Origin: Flavobacterium sp. IB48
Lineage (GTDB): Bacteria > Bacteroidota > Bacteroidia > Flavobacteriales > Flavobacteriaceae
Assembly: GCF_016405855.1 (NCBI RefSeq)
Contig: NZ_JAEFCA010000004.1
Span: forward strand, 158,075-222,074
Direction: 5' to 3'
Length of the DNA: 64,000 nucleotides
Below, piece after piece: positions 54,430-63,998 of this stretch (within the stretch, counting starts at the first letter, position 1; each line of letters starts with the position of its first letter). Below the pieces are notes generated by a model. It ran no database searches. It worked only from the letters and a program-made list of their open reading frames with translations, and was not told the DNA's origin. The translations under genes and the position numbers were made by a program.

Positions 54430-55701
54430 TTATTTTGTTATTGTTTGTTTTCTATCTGGTCCAACCGATACGATTTTGATTGGCACTTCGATTTCTTTTT
54501 CAATAAACTCAATATATTCTTTTAGCTCAATTGGCAACTGATCGTAAGTTGTTAATCCAGTTAAATCTTGTTTCCATCCTTTAAACTCTTTGTAAACAGG
54601 AGTAACGTTTTCTGGTTCAATGTTGTAAGGGAAATGAGAAATGTTTTGTCCTTTGTAGTTGTACTCTGTACAAACTTTTAAAGTTTCGAAACCAGAAAGA
54701 ACATCACCTTTCATCATCATTAACTGAGTAACTCCATTAACTTGAACTGCATATTTTAAAGCAACAAGGTCTAACCATCCGCAACGTCTTTGTCTTCCAG
54801 TTACAGAACCAAATTCGTTACCTACTTTTGCCATTGTAGCACCAACTTCGTCAAAAAGTTCAGTTGGGAAAGGTCCGCTACCTACACGTGTAACGTAAGC
54901 TTTAAAAATTCCGTAAACTTCTTTGATTTTGTTAGGAGCAATTCCTAAACCTGTACAAGCTCCAGCAGCAGTAGTATTTGATGAAGTTACGAACGGATAA
55001 GTTCCGAAATCAACATCTAATAAAGATCCTTGAGCACCTTCGCAAAGAATAGATTTTCCAGCTTTTTGAGCTTGGTGCATGTATTCTTCACTGTCAATAA
55101 AATCTAATTTCTTTAATTCTTCAATAGCTTCAAAGAATTCTTTTTCTAATTCAGCTAAATTGTATTGAATAGCAACATCATAAAAAGCAATCATTGCTTC
55201 ATGTTTGTCTGCTAAAGCTCTGTAACGTTCTTTGAAATCTTCTAATTCGATATCTCCAACACGTAAACCATTTCTACCTGTTTTATCCATGTAAGTTGGT
55301 CCAATTCCTTTAAGAGTAGAACCAATTTTTGCTTTTCCTTTAGAAGCTTCAGAAGCTGCGTCAAGCAAACGGTGTGTTGGTAAAATTAAGTGCGCTTTTC
55401 TTGAAATGATTAATTTGCTTTTAATATCAAGGTTAAATTTCTCTAAACCTTCAATTTCTTTTTGAAAAACTACAGGATCAATTACAACTCCATTTCCGAT
55501 GATATTTACTGAGTTTTTATGAAAAATTCCAGAAGGAATCGTTCTTAGTACGTGCTTAATTCCGTCAAATTCTAATGTATGTCCTGCATTTGGTCCTCCT
55601 TGAAAACGTGCAATAATATCGTAATTTGAGGTAAGTACGTCTACAATTTTTCCTTTACCTTCATCTCCCCATTGTAATCCTAGTAATAAATCTACGGTCA
55701 T
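54430..55701 (-). CDS. purA: Adenylosuccinate synthetase
   Basis: 423 aa. IMP + Asp + GTP to adenylosuccinate, AMP branch of purine synthesis. GTP-binding QWGDEGKGKIVD at the start, GPNAGHT with the catalytic His, GIGPTYMDK, CEGAQGSLLDVDFGTYPFVTSSNT, VTGRQRRCGWLD, and the C-terminal SVGPDRKQTI. Complete and intact. guaB, the GMP-branch partner, is about 6 kb away on the other strand. Confidence 0.97.
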   Translation of the reverse strand: MTVDLLLGLQWGDEGKGKIVDVLTSNYDIIARFQGGPNAGHTLEFDGIKHVLRTIPSGIFHKNSVNIIGNGVVIDPVVFQKEIEGLEKFNLDIKSKLIISRKAHLILPTHRLLDAASEASKGKAKIGSTLKGIGPTYMDKTGRNGLRVGDIELEDFKERYRALADKHEAMIAFYDVAIQYNLAELEKEFFEAIEELKKLDFIDSEEYMHQAQKAGKSILCEGAQGSLLDVDFGTYPFVTSSNTTAAGACTGLGIAPNKIKEVYGIFKAYVTRVGSGPFPTELFDEVGATMAKVGNEFGSVTGRQRRCGWLDLVALKYAVQVNGVTQLMMMKGDVLSGFETLKVCTEYNYKGQNISHFPYNIEPENVTPVYKEFKGWKQDLTGLTTYDQLPIELKEYIEFIEKEIEVPIKIVSVGPDRKQTITK

Positions 55702-55798
55702 TCTGTTTTAATTTGCGTTGAGACAATCTAAGTTGCCCTACTGATTATGTAGTTAATTTTCTTTTTTTAATTTTTTTTGAAAAGTCTAATCTAAAAGA

Positions 55799-56263
55799 CT
55801 ATGAATTTGAATTTTGCTTTTTGTTTCCGTAGAAATAAAGCGAGTGATTTGTAATTTCGATATCAAAAATTTCTTCGATAGTCTTTTTGATGGTTTGAAT
55901 TCTTGGATCACAAAATTCGATTACCTCACCAGAATCTGTCATAATGATGTGATCGTGCTGTTTATCAAAATATGATTTTTCGTAGTAAGCCTGATTTTGT
56001 CCAAATTGATGTTTTCTAACCAAAGCGCAGTCCAACAATAACTCGATCGTGTTGTATAAAGTAGCTCTACTTACACGATAGTTTTTGTTTTTCATTTTGA
56101 TGTAAAGGTTCTCTATATCAAAATGCTCCTCGCTATCGTAAATTTCCTGAAGTATAGCATAACGCTCAGGAGTTTTGCGATGCCCTTTTTGTTCAAGATA
56201 TAGTGTAAAAACATTTTTTACAATTTCTTGATTCTTAGTGTTGTCAGTTGAAATAAGTGTCAT
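55799..56263 (-). CDS. Fur-family metal/peroxide regulator
   Basis: 154 aa from ATG 56263; the upstream TTG at 56272 overlaps the -7 box and is rejected. Winged [52 protein letters not shown], then [24 protein letters not shown] with the regulatory His/Asp/Glu positions. No clear CxxC pairs, so structural zinc is not evident; it may be a PerR or Fur type lacking it. A promoter box immediately before suggests a leaderless message. Confidence 0.93.
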   Translation of the reverse strand: MTLISTDNTKNQEIVKNVFTLYLEQKGHRKTPERYAILQEIYDSEEHFDIENLYIKMKNKNYRVSRATLYNTIELLLDCALVRKHQFGQNQAYYEKSYFDKQHDHIIMTDSGEVIEFCDPRIQTIKKTIEEIFDIEITNHSLYFYGNKKQNSNS

Positions 56264-56269
56264 ATCCGG

Positions 56270-56277
56270 CAAAGATA
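56270..56277 (-). promoter_or_regulatory. -7 box for the Fur-family gene
   Basis: Minus-strand TATCTTTG, only 6 nt from the ATG at 56263; suggests a leaderless or nearly leaderless transcript. Confidence 0.55.
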
Positions 56278-56446
56278 ATTTTTTATTTTTAATGAATAAA
56301 AGTTTCGGGTTTAAAGTTTAACGTTTAAACTTGATTTTCATTAGTGATAATACACTAAACACAGGCTTTTACGTCAAAAATATTTTGAAAGCTTAATTTA
56401 GCTTAATTAACATAATTTTTTTAATTTATGAAAAAACTAACAATGG

Positions 56447-56989
56447 TTAACTTGATTTCGACATATACATGTACCAGTTCCATTCCCAAGTTTTTCCTTT
56501 GTCATCAGACATTGCCTGGCTCCAAACAGGATTCTTTTCGTCTCGGGCATCCCATCGGAATACTTGAATAACTGGTTTTTCATCAAAAACATCTTTAGAA
56601 AAAAAATGCCCAACTTTGTTTTCAAAAGAACCAACCACAGGTTTGTCTAATGTTCCTGTGTTAGAATCAGACCAGTAAATGCTCCACAATTTTGTTATCG
56701 GATTAAATAATCTTACTGTCATGCCTTCAAAAGGTTCTCCATCGAAAGTGGCTAGAAAATTATCAATATTTCCAATTCCGTTTAGAATCTTGTACATTTC
56801 CTGTGTCGAAGGAAATTCAATCCACTCATCGCAATTCGTTAATCTGGATTTTAATTTTCTGTTACGAATAACAGATTTTCCTTGAAAAAAATCAAAATCG
56901 TCTTTTGATGAAGATTCAGATGCAGTAATTAAAAGTTCTCCATTTTCATCAAATATTACTTTGGGAATTTCTAAGGATTGGTTTTCCAT
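56447..56989 (-). CDS. Hypothetical protein, DUF1579-like
   Basis: 180 aa cytosolic protein without signal peptide. The segment KDDFDFFQGKSVIRNRKLKSRLTNCDEWIEFPSTQEMYKILNGIGNIDNF resembles DUF1579-type lipocalin-like proteins (FDFFxG then RN+R), followed by RLFNPITKLWSIYWSDSNTG and a Trp-rich end (KTWEWNWYMYM). No known function. It is 20 bp downstream of rel on the same strand, so possibly cotranscribed. Confidence 0.72.
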   Translation of the reverse strand: MENQSLEIPKVIFDENGELLITASESSSKDDFDFFQGKSVIRNRKLKSRLTNCDEWIEFPSTQEMYKILNGIGNIDNFLATFDGEPFEGMTVRLFNPITKLWSIYWSDSNTGTLDKPVVGSFENKVGHFFSKDVFDEKPVIQVFRWDARDEKNPVWSQAMSDDKGKTWEWNWYMYMSKSS

Positions 56990-57009
56990 GATTAAATTTA
57001 TGAATTAGT

Positions 57010-59229
57010 TTAAGTTCTATACTCTCTAGTAACCTTATCAACTCCGTCTATTTTCTTGATGGCGCTAATCATTTTTTTCAAAATCGTATTGTTTTTAACA
57101 ATTACGGCAACTTGTCCATGGAAAATTCCAGCATCGGTGCTAAGCGAAATACTTTGAATATTAACGCTCATATTGTTTGAAATTACCTTTGTCAATTGGT
57201 TGGTAAGTCCTAAAACGTCCATTCCGGTGATATTGATAATGGCTTTGAATTCTTCTTGAGAAGAGTCAATCCATTTTGCACTCATAATTCGATATGCATA
57301 ATTCGATTGCATTCCGATCGCGTTCGGACAATCTTTTTTATGCACTTTAATTCCTTCGTTAATGGTAACAAAACCAAAAACATCGTCACCAGGAATTGGA
57401 TTGCAACATTGCGAAAGCTTATAATCTAACTTGTCATGTTCGGTTCCAAAAACCAGCATGTCATAGTTGCTGCTAATGACTGGTTTATGAATGTCTTCAT
57501 CAGCAGTATCTTTAGTTCGTTTGATTTTATTTTTGAAGAAATTGATAAACGAATTGCTTTTCTGGGCAGCAAAATCTTTTAGTTGCTGATTCTCAATTGC
57601 ACCAATTCCAACTCTGTAAAATAAATCTAAACTTGTTTTTAGTTTAAAGAAATTAACTAACTCATTTGTAACCTGTTCGTTAAAAGTAACTTTTAGGTGT
57701 TTTAATTTTCTAACAAGTAATTCTTTTCCTTCTTCTGCAATTTTTTTAGTGTTCTCGTTAAGAACGTTTTTAATTTTATTTTTTGCTCTTGAAGTCGTTA
57801 CATATTCTAACCAGTTTACAGTTGGTTTCTGGTTTGGAGAAGTAATAACTTCAACTTGGTCACCGCTTTTTAATTCATAATTTAAAGGAACTAATCGTCC
57901 ATTTACACGAGTACCACGTGTTTTAATTCCGATTTCAGAGTGAATGCTGAAAGCAAAATCAAGAGAAGTGGCGCCTTTAGGCAGCGATTTGATTTCTCCT
58001 TTTGGTGTAAAGATGAAGATTTCTTTAGAGTACAAATTCATTTTGAAATCTTCCACAAAATCAACTGCATTAGTTTCTGGGTTTTCTAATGCTTCACGAA
58101 GTAAATTCAACCAAACATCTAAACCACTTTCTTCGCTTGCTCCATTTTTGTATTTGTAATGTGCAGCATAACCTTTTTCTGCAATTTCGTCCATACGTTC
58201 GCTTCGAACCTGAACTTCGACCCAACGACCTTTTGGTCCCATAACGGTAATATGCAAGGCTTCATAACCAGTCGATTTTGGCGATGAAATCCAGTCACGC
58301 AGACGGCTTGGACTTGGGCGATAATGATCGGTTACGATAGAATATATTTTCCACGCAATGAATTTTTCTTCATGCGGATCGGCTTTGTATACAATTCGAA
58401 GAGCGAACTTGTCATAAACTTCATCAAAAGTTACGTTTTGCGCACGCATTTTTCGACGAATAGAATAAATAGATTTTGGACGTCCTTTGATGATATAATC
58501 GATTCCTTCGCTGTCTAAAGATTTCTTTAAAACATCTGAAATATCTTTGATGTAAGCATCTTGCTGTTCTTTAGTTTCGCGAATTTTACTTACAATGTCA
58601 TTGTAAACAGCAGGTTCAGTATATTTTAATCCTAAATCTTCGAGTTTGGTTTTAATGTTGTAAAGTCCTAAACGGTGGGCTAGAGGAGCATAAATGTACA
58701 GAGTTTCAGACGCGATTTTGGTTTGTTTGTATTCGGCCATCGAATCCATGGTTTGCATATTATGCAAACGGTCGGCCAATTTGATCAAAATTACGCGAAC
58801 GTCATCATTCAGGGTTAGAATCATTTTTCTGAAATTCTCCGCCTGCATTGAAGCATTTAAATCTTTTTGAACTAGAGAAATCTTGGTAAGACCTTCGACT
58901 AATTGTGCCACTTTTGGATTAAACAAGCGTTCAATATCTTCTACTGTAATCGGAGTGTCTTCAACAACATCGTGTAATAAGGCCGCGGCGATAGAGGTCG
59001 CTCCCAGGCCAATCTCTGAGGCAACAATTTTTGCAACTGCAATAGGATGAAAGATATACGCTTCGCCCGATTTACGTCTCTGCTCTTTATGAGCATCAAC
59101 TGCAACATCAAATGCTTTTCGAATTAATTTTTTGTCAGTTGGGCTTAAAGTTTGGTAACTTATTCGTAGTAATTCTTTGTATTCCTGCGCAATAGCTTTA
59201 TTTTCTTTTTCAATATCTATTTCTGTCAT
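57010..59229 (-). CDS. Bifunctional (p)ppGpp synthetase/hydrolase Rel/SpoT
   Basis: 739 aa from ATG 59229. N-terminal HD hydrolase domain (HPIAVAKIVASE, ALLHDVVEDTPIT, IKLADRLHNMQTMDS), then RelA/SpoT synthetase (KGRPKSIYSIRRKMRAQNVTFDEVYDKFALRIV, STGYEALHITVMGP), TGS (SLPKGATSLDFAFSIHSEIG), the zinc-finger/ACT region (CCNPIPGDDVFGFVTINEGIKVHKKDCPNA). HD motif HDVVED is intact, so it both makes and degrades the alarmone. Stringent response control; cytosolic. Confidence 0.96.
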   Translation of the reverse strand: MTEIDIEKENKAIAQEYKELLRISYQTLSPTDKKLIRKAFDVAVDAHKEQRRKSGEAYIFHPIAVAKIVASEIGLGATSIAAALLHDVVEDTPITVEDIERLFNPKVAQLVEGLTKISLVQKDLNASMQAENFRKMILTLNDDVRVILIKLADRLHNMQTMDSMAEYKQTKIASETLYIYAPLAHRLGLYNIKTKLEDLGLKYTEPAVYNDIVSKIRETKEQQDAYIKDISDVLKKSLDSEGIDYIIKGRPKSIYSIRRKMRAQNVTFDEVYDKFALRIVYKADPHEEKFIAWKIYSIVTDHYRPSPSRLRDWISSPKSTGYEALHITVMGPKGRWVEVQVRSERMDEIAEKGYAAHYKYKNGASEESGLDVWLNLLREALENPETNAVDFVEDFKMNLYSKEIFIFTPKGEIKSLPKGATSLDFAFSIHSEIGIKTRGTRVNGRLVPLNYELKSGDQVEVITSPNQKPTVNWLEYVTTSRAKNKIKNVLNENTKKIAEEGKELLVRKLKHLKVTFNEQVTNELVNFFKLKTSLDLFYRVGIGAIENQQLKDFAAQKSNSFINFFKNKIKRTKDTADEDIHKPVISSNYDMLVFGTEHDKLDYKLSQCCNPIPGDDVFGFVTINEGIKVHKKDCPNAIGMQSNYAYRIMSAKWIDSSQEEFKAIINITGMDVLGLTNQLTKVISNNMSVNIQSISLSTDAGIFHGQVAVIVKNNTILKKMISAIKKIDGVDKVTREYRT

Positions 59230-59360
59230 AACGGCATAGTTCAAGTACTAAAAATAAGAATTAGTTTGAACATACGCAAGGCTATATGATTGTAGATTTT
59301 GGAGTGCAGATTTTAGATTTTTGAAGGTGTAATTTTGAGATTCTTGCTTGTAAAAAAGGG

Positions 59361-59376
59361 CTTCGACTTCGCTCAG
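59361..59376. repeat. 16-mer CTTCGACTTCGCTCAG
   Basis: Reverse complement of the 16-mer at about 31931-31946. Lies between rel and the methyltransferase gene. A CTAAAAT heptamer triplet follows at 59461-59481, overlapping the end of the methyltransferase gene. Confidence 0.65.
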
Positions 59377-59480
59377 CCTGACAAGCGAAAAGGAGATTAA
59401 AAATAAATTACAATTTTTAAATCCCAAATTCCAAAAAGGAGCAAAGCGACTTTAGAAAATCTAAAATCTAAAATCTAAAA

Positions 59481-60269
59481 TCAGAAACCTCTTTGTCTTT
59501 TTGCTTCAAAAATTAAAATCGCAGCAGCGACAGAAACATTCATGCTGTCAATTTCTCCCTGCATTGGGATAATGATGTTTTGAGTTGCTTCGTCACGCCA
59601 TTGTTGAGTTAGGCCAGTTGCTTCTGTGCCTACGACCAAAGCAGTTGGAGTAGTAAAGTTTTGTGTATGATATGAAGTTGAATTCTGTAAAGTGGCGCTG
59701 TAGAAATTGATTTTTTTCTCTTTCAAAAAAGCAATAATTTCTTCTGATGTTCCAGTTGCGATTTGGTTGGTAAAAAGGCATCCAACGCTAGATCGCACAA
59801 TATTCGGATTGTATAAATCGCTTTTTGGATTGGCAATTAAAACAGCGTCTAAATTGGCAGCATCTGCTGTACGTAAAACGGCGCCAATATTTCCAGGTTT
59901 TTCTAGAGATTCTACAACTAGAATTAATGGGTTTTCAGATAATTTTAAATCAGATAATTTTAGAGATTTGCTTTTGGCAACGGCTAGAATTCCTTCTGTA
60001 GTATCGCGATACGCCAATTTTTGGTAAACCTCTTTATTGATTTCAATGATTTGAAAAGGATTTTGAATCAGTTTATTAATTTCTGATTCTGAAACTAATT
60101 CTGGTAGAAACAAAACCGTTTCGATTTCGTAGCCGCCCTTTATGGCTAATGAAATCTCTCTTAAACCTTCAATCAAAAATGTTCCGGTTTGTTTTCTGGC
60201 TTTGGATTTTTCTTGAAGTAAAACCAAAGATTTGATAAACGGATTTTGAATTGAAGTGATTTGTTTCAT
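59481..60269 (-). CDS. TrmH/SpoU-family RNA 2'-O-methyltransferase
   Basis: 262 aa SPOUT enzyme. N-terminal SpoU_sub_bind-type domain FIKSLVLLQEKSKARKQTGTFLIEGLREI, then the three SpoU motifs: ESLEKPGNIGAVLRTADAA, IVRSSVGCLFTNQI, ALVVGTEATGLTQQWRDEA, ending GEIDSMNVSVAAAILIFEAKRQR. Probably an rRNA ribose methyltransferase like RlmB; the exact site is unknown. Cytosolic. Confidence 0.92.
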   Translation of the reverse strand: MKQITSIQNPFIKSLVLLQEKSKARKQTGTFLIEGLREISLAIKGGYEIETVLFLPELVSESEINKLIQNPFQIIEINKEVYQKLAYRDTTEGILAVAKSKSLKLSDLKLSENPLILVVESLEKPGNIGAVLRTADAANLDAVLIANPKSDLYNPNIVRSSVGCLFTNQIATGTSEEIIAFLKEKKINFYSATLQNSTSYHTQNFTTPTALVVGTEATGLTQQWRDEATQNIIIPMQGEIDSMNVSVAAAILIFEAKRQRGF

Positions 60270-60277
60270 TTTTTTAA

Positions 60278-60309
60278 GCGACTAAGATTCTAAGGCGCTA
60301 AGGTACTGA
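60278..60309. repeat. Four-unit octamer repeat, same family as 50952-51095
   Basis: Units GCGACTAA, GATTCTAA, GGCGCTAA, GGTACTGA in exact 8-bp phase. They share the G....TA/GA pattern with the big array; an independent locus of the same octamer class. Confidence 0.7.
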
Positions 60310-60355
60310 GTTTTTTTCTTCCTGCAAGGGTTTTAAAACCTTTACTAAAAAAGGT

Positions 60356-60443
60356 TTGCCACGAATTTTACCAATTTTCAAGAATTTTTCCACACAGTAA
60401 AAAAGAAAAACAATTCGTGAAAATTGGTGAAATTCGTGGCAAA
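60356..60443. repeat. 32-bp inverted repeat, TTTGCCACGAATTT type
   Basis: Left arm 60356-60387 and right arm 60412-60443 are reverse complements over 32 bp with two mismatches; a 24-nt spacer lies between. Intergenic, between the DUF2167 gene end and the TrmH-type gene start. Resembles dispersed Bacteroidota palindromic repeats. Confidence 0.75.
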
Positions 60444-60452
60444 TAAAAACCT

Positions 60453-61382
60453 TTATTCTTCAGTAGAATTGTTTTCTTCTAAAAGCGCTGTTTCTTCGGC
60501 AGGTTTGGTCACTATTTGGTTTTTGTCTCCAAATAGAAATTTCTTTACGGCTGCAAAAGCGGCTATAATTCCTATTACGATAAACTTTCCAAATTTTGCT
60601 AAAATAGCAAAGAAACCAACTTTTGCCAATACTTTTCCAGCAACTAATCCGCCAATTGTCCATGCGGCAACGGTATCGGTATCAGCATCAAAATCTAAGT
60701 ATTTGTGGCCTTCGTTAAATTCTACGCTTTTAATGATTCCTGGAATACTCGCTTTAACTTCTTCTAACTGATCTATGCCAGCAACAGCAGAAATATTGTA
60801 CATTCCTTTTCTTCCTAAAACTCTTAAATCGTAATTTAATGTGTGTTCTTTATCTTGACCAAACTGCAACTCTTTTGCCCAATGCAGTACTTTTAAATTA
60901 TTGTCATAGAATGGAGTAGAAGCCCATCCAATTAGTTGAACTTCAGAATATCCTGCTTTTTTTCTTTCTGCGTTTTCAGCTTTGACATCTTCTTTCATGG
61001 TTTTAAGAAGATCATCATAATCAATATCGCCAGCATCATTATCTTTTACATAACCATCTCCTTGATAGCTTATAACAAACATCCAGCTGTCTGAATGTGT
61101 AACACCTTTTCCGTCTGGAACAAGCGAACCCAGAATCGATTTGTCTTCAGGATTTCCCCATAAATTACTTAAGACATTTTGGGTTTGTTCTCCATTTAAA
61201 AATTTAAATCCTTTTGGAACATTTAAAGTTCCTTCACCTTGGGTAAGTTTAATTTTTCCAGATTCGTAGTTAAAAGACTTTTCAATTTTGTCGTAATAAG
61301 CGTTGAGAGTATCAGGTTCGTGGGCGATCATTTTGGTAATTGAAATCGTCCACAATAAAAGAAATAAAACAGTTTTTTTCAT
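60453..61382 (-). CDS. DUF2167 membrane protein
   Basis: 309 aa. Signal peptide to about residue 21 (IAHEPD), then DUF2167 domain: GTLNVPKGFKFLNGEQTQNVLSNLWGNP, SWMFVISYQGDGYVKDNDAGDIDYDDLLKTM, VQLIGWASTPFYD, LHWAKELQF. Two C-terminal hydrophobic helices (FFAILAKFG..., FIVIGIIAAFAAVKKFLFG) and a polar tail. Cell-envelope protein of unknown function. It starts 29 bp after the phosphatase gene on the same strand, so likely one transcript. Confidence 0.85.
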   Translation of the reverse strand: MKKTVLFLLLWTISITKMIAHEPDTLNAYYDKIEKSFNYESGKIKLTQGEGTLNVPKGFKFLNGEQTQNVLSNLWGNPEDKSILGSLVPDGKGVTHSDSWMFVISYQGDGYVKDNDAGDIDYDDLLKTMKEDVKAENAERKKAGYSEVQLIGWASTPFYDNNLKVLHWAKELQFGQDKEHTLNYDLRVLGRKGMYNISAVAGIDQLEEVKASIPGIIKSVEFNEGHKYLDFDADTDTVAAWTIGGLVAGKVLAKVGFFAILAKFGKFIVIGIIAAFAAVKKFLFGDKNQIVTKPAEETALLEENNSTEE

Positions 61383-61411
61383 TTGGGTTGGTTTTGGTTT
61401 AATGTTAATAT

Positions 61412-62509
61412 TTATGGTTTTTGGTTACTTTGAAATAATTCTGAAATTTCTTTTTCAACAGGATGCGACGTTTTAAAATCGTAACCCATAATTTTTGCTA
61501 AAGTTTGAGCAAACTGTTTTTGATAAAGTTGAGAATTTGTCGTGATTTCACCTTTTGGAGCAATTTCTGGTCCCATTGCGGCGAACCAAATTTCAGATGC
61601 TCCAGGAACATCGGCGCCATGATCTGTCCATTGTGCTTTTACTTTATCGCCGCGTCCGTGATCGACTGTTATGAATAAAGTTGTTTTGTTTTTGTATTGC
61701 GGATCATTTTGAACAAAATTCCAAATTTCCTGAATCCATTTGTCAACTTGATTTGCAGCATCTAAATACGAACGATATTGTGCATGATGTGCCCATTCGT
61801 CGGTTTCTCCGTAAGCAATGTAAAGTACTTTTGGCTTTTTAGTTTTCAACTTATCCATGGCTTGGTAATGTGTAAAAACATCAAGACATTCATCTTCATG
61901 AAAAGGTTTAAATGAATTATCACGCATTTCATTAAGCAATTTTTGAGATGCTGTTGGTTTGTTTCCTCCAACTTTATCAAAAGCAGAAATGACAGGAAAA
62001 CCGCTTCTTTCTTCGTTTAAAATTCTGTCAAAAGCATCCCAAGCGCCAAAAGCGGCAACTTTTCCTTTTAGTTTAGACTGCTGATTTAGGAATTCCAAAA
62101 CATTTACATTCGGATTGGCTTTATAGCCATTTGAATTGACTTTTAGATCAACATTTCCAGTCATGATTTCGCTATAACCTGGATAGCTAAACCAATACGG
62201 ATTGGCAACATCAACTTTGTTTCCTAAATCTCTATTGCCATAAATTTGACCTTTAGTAGCAATTTCAGACCAGAAAAAAGGCATTAGTTTTTTGCGTGCT
62301 TCTTTGGTGTCAGAATCTGCATACTTCTTATAAATATAAGCGCTGTCTCCTTGATTGAATTTTTTGTCATTGGCAATCGCAGGATCGATTCCTTTAAAAA
62401 CTTCCTGCCACCTAAAACCATCTGTAGTAATTATGATGATATTTTCTGTTTTTTGAGCTTGAGTTTGAATGCTTAATAAAATGAACAGAATTAAGATCGC
62501 TTTTTTCAT
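61412..62509 (-). CDS. Alkaline-phosphatase-family (sulfatase/phosphodiesterase-like) protein
   Basis: 365 aa. Signal peptide MKKAILILFILLSIQTQAQ. Metal-dependent hydrolase of the alkaline phosphatase superfamily: IIITTDGFRWQEVF (Asp and nearby residues), PGYSEIMTG with a likely nucleophile Ser/Thr, YGETDEWAHH, FITVDHGRGDKVK, TDHGADVPGASEIWFA. No CxPxR formylglycine motif, so a phosphoesterase rather than a sulfatase. Periplasmic; substrate unknown. Confidence 0.88.
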   Translation of the reverse strand: MKKAILILFILLSIQTQAQKTENIIIITTDGFRWQEVFKGIDPAIANDKKFNQGDSAYIYKKYADSDTKEARKKLMPFFWSEIATKGQIYGNRDLGNKVDVANPYWFSYPGYSEIMTGNVDLKVNSNGYKANPNVNVLEFLNQQSKLKGKVAAFGAWDAFDRILNEERSGFPVISAFDKVGGNKPTASQKLLNEMRDNSFKPFHEDECLDVFTHYQAMDKLKTKKPKVLYIAYGETDEWAHHAQYRSYLDAANQVDKWIQEIWNFVQNDPQYKNKTTLFITVDHGRGDKVKAQWTDHGADVPGASEIWFAAMGPEIAPKGEITTNSQLYQKQFAQTLAKIMGYDFKTSHPVEKEISELFQSNQKP

Positions 62510-62666
62510 TTTCTATTAATTTGAAATTACATTAATTGCTTCAAAACTAATTAATTTAATTAATCAATTTTTACGGAATGACGTAACGTAACTATAAATT
62601 AATAGAAGAAAAAAAAACGAGCTGATTAAAATGAGCGGTAATTAATCGGTTTAAATTTTACAACTT

Positions 62667-63998
62667 TTATAAAATCCCTCTAGACTTAATTTCTAGGTAT
62701 TTGTTAATGGCATCTAAAGTCAGATTTTCGGGCTGTGTTAAGACAGAATGTATTCCGTATTTCTTTAATTCGTTTACAATTAGTCGTTTTTCGAACATGA
62801 ATTTCTCAGCAATAACTTTGTCGTAAACTTCTTGAATGGTAGTTGTTTTTTTGTTGATAATGCTGTTTAATTCGGTATTGCTAAAGAAAACAACGACCAA
62901 CAAATGGCTTTTTGCAATTCCTTTTAAATAAGGTAATTGACGATTTAAACCATCCATAGTTTCAAAATTGGTATACATAATAATCAAACTTCTCTGATTG
63001 ATGTTCTTTTTAATATCAACATACAATCTGCTGTAATCGCTTTCAAAAAAATCTGTCTTTACATTGTATAAAGCTTCTAAGATTTTTTGCATCTGCGAAC
63101 CTCTTCTTTCTGCAAAAACTCTGTTTTCTACTTTTTTAGAAAAAGAAAAAAGACCTGCTTTATCTTGTTTTTTCAAAATCACATTAGATAGGACCAAAGC
63201 CGAATTAATGGCGTAATCCAGCAAACTTAATCCATCAAAAGGCATTTGCATTACGCGCCCTTTGTCGATTGCCATATAAACCGACTGTGATTTTTCGTCC
63301 TGAAACTGATTGACCATCAAAGAGTTTCTTTTTGCAGTCGCTTTCCAATTCAGCGTTCTCAAATCATCGCCTTGAACATACTCTTTTATCTGCTCAAATT
63401 CCATTGTGTGACCAATTCGGCGTATTTTTTTGATTCCGTATTGAAATAAATTGTTTGAAAAAGCAATCAAATCATATTTTCTTAACTGAATAAAAGAAGG
63501 ATATGTTGGAACCATTTGATCATTATCAAAAGAAAATCTTCTCGAAATAAGTCGTAACGGAGAAGAAACATAAATGTTTAGAGATCCAAAATGGTATTCT
63601 CCGCGTTCTGTTGGACGAAGATCGTAGCCAATTTCTTTTTGTGAAGCTGCTTTTACTGTTTTTACGATTTTAAAATCGCGAACCTGAAATTGAAACGGAA
63701 TCTCATCAATAATCTTAACCGAAATAGGAAAAGTATAATGATTTTTGAGATGTAGTTTTATTGGATTTAAATCTCCGTTTGACAACTTTTCTGGTGTAAT
63801 TCTTTCTGCTTCTAGACCTGTTCGAGCAAAATACAAAAGCAAAATGTCAAGCACTAAAAAAGTAACTAAACCTAAAACAAGCAGCCAAACTGCATTGTAC
63901 ATATTCGGAAAAATAAAGGCACAGATAAACAATCCTATAATGCCTATAAGCACATAGAAAAAGAAATTGTTGAGGTATAGACTTTTTATGAATTTCAT
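62667..63998 (-). CDS. DUF58-domain protein
   Basis: 443 aa, two N-terminal membrane helices (residues about 10-60), then a beta-rich region and the DUF58 core with YVQGDDLRTLNWKATAKRN, followed by a vWA-like domain (AIDKGRVMQ). ATG at 63998 lies 3 bp from the window end, so the start is inside but upstream context is missing. DUF58 genes often sit beside MoxR-type ATPases; none is visible here. Envelope-associated, function unknown. Confidence 0.85.
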   Translation of the reverse strand: MKFIKSLYLNNFFFYVLIGIIGLFICAFIFPNMYNAVWLLVLGLVTFLVLDILLLYFARTGLEAERITPEKLSNGDLNPIKLHLKNHYTFPISVKIIDEIPFQFQVRDFKIVKTVKAASQKEIGYDLRPTERGEYHFGSLNIYVSSPLRLISRRFSFDNDQMVPTYPSFIQLRKYDLIAFSNNLFQYGIKKIRRIGHTMEFEQIKEYVQGDDLRTLNWKATAKRNSLMVNQFQDEKSQSVYMAIDKGRVMQMPFDGLSLLDYAINSALVLSNVILKKQDKAGLFSFSKKVENRVFAERRGSQMQKILEALYNVKTDFFESDYSRLYVDIKKNINQRSLIIMYTNFETMDGLNRQLPYLKGIAKSHLLVVVFFSNTELNSIINKKTTTIQEVYDKVIAEKFMFEKRLIVNELKKYGIHSVLTQPENLTLDAINKYLEIKSRGIL

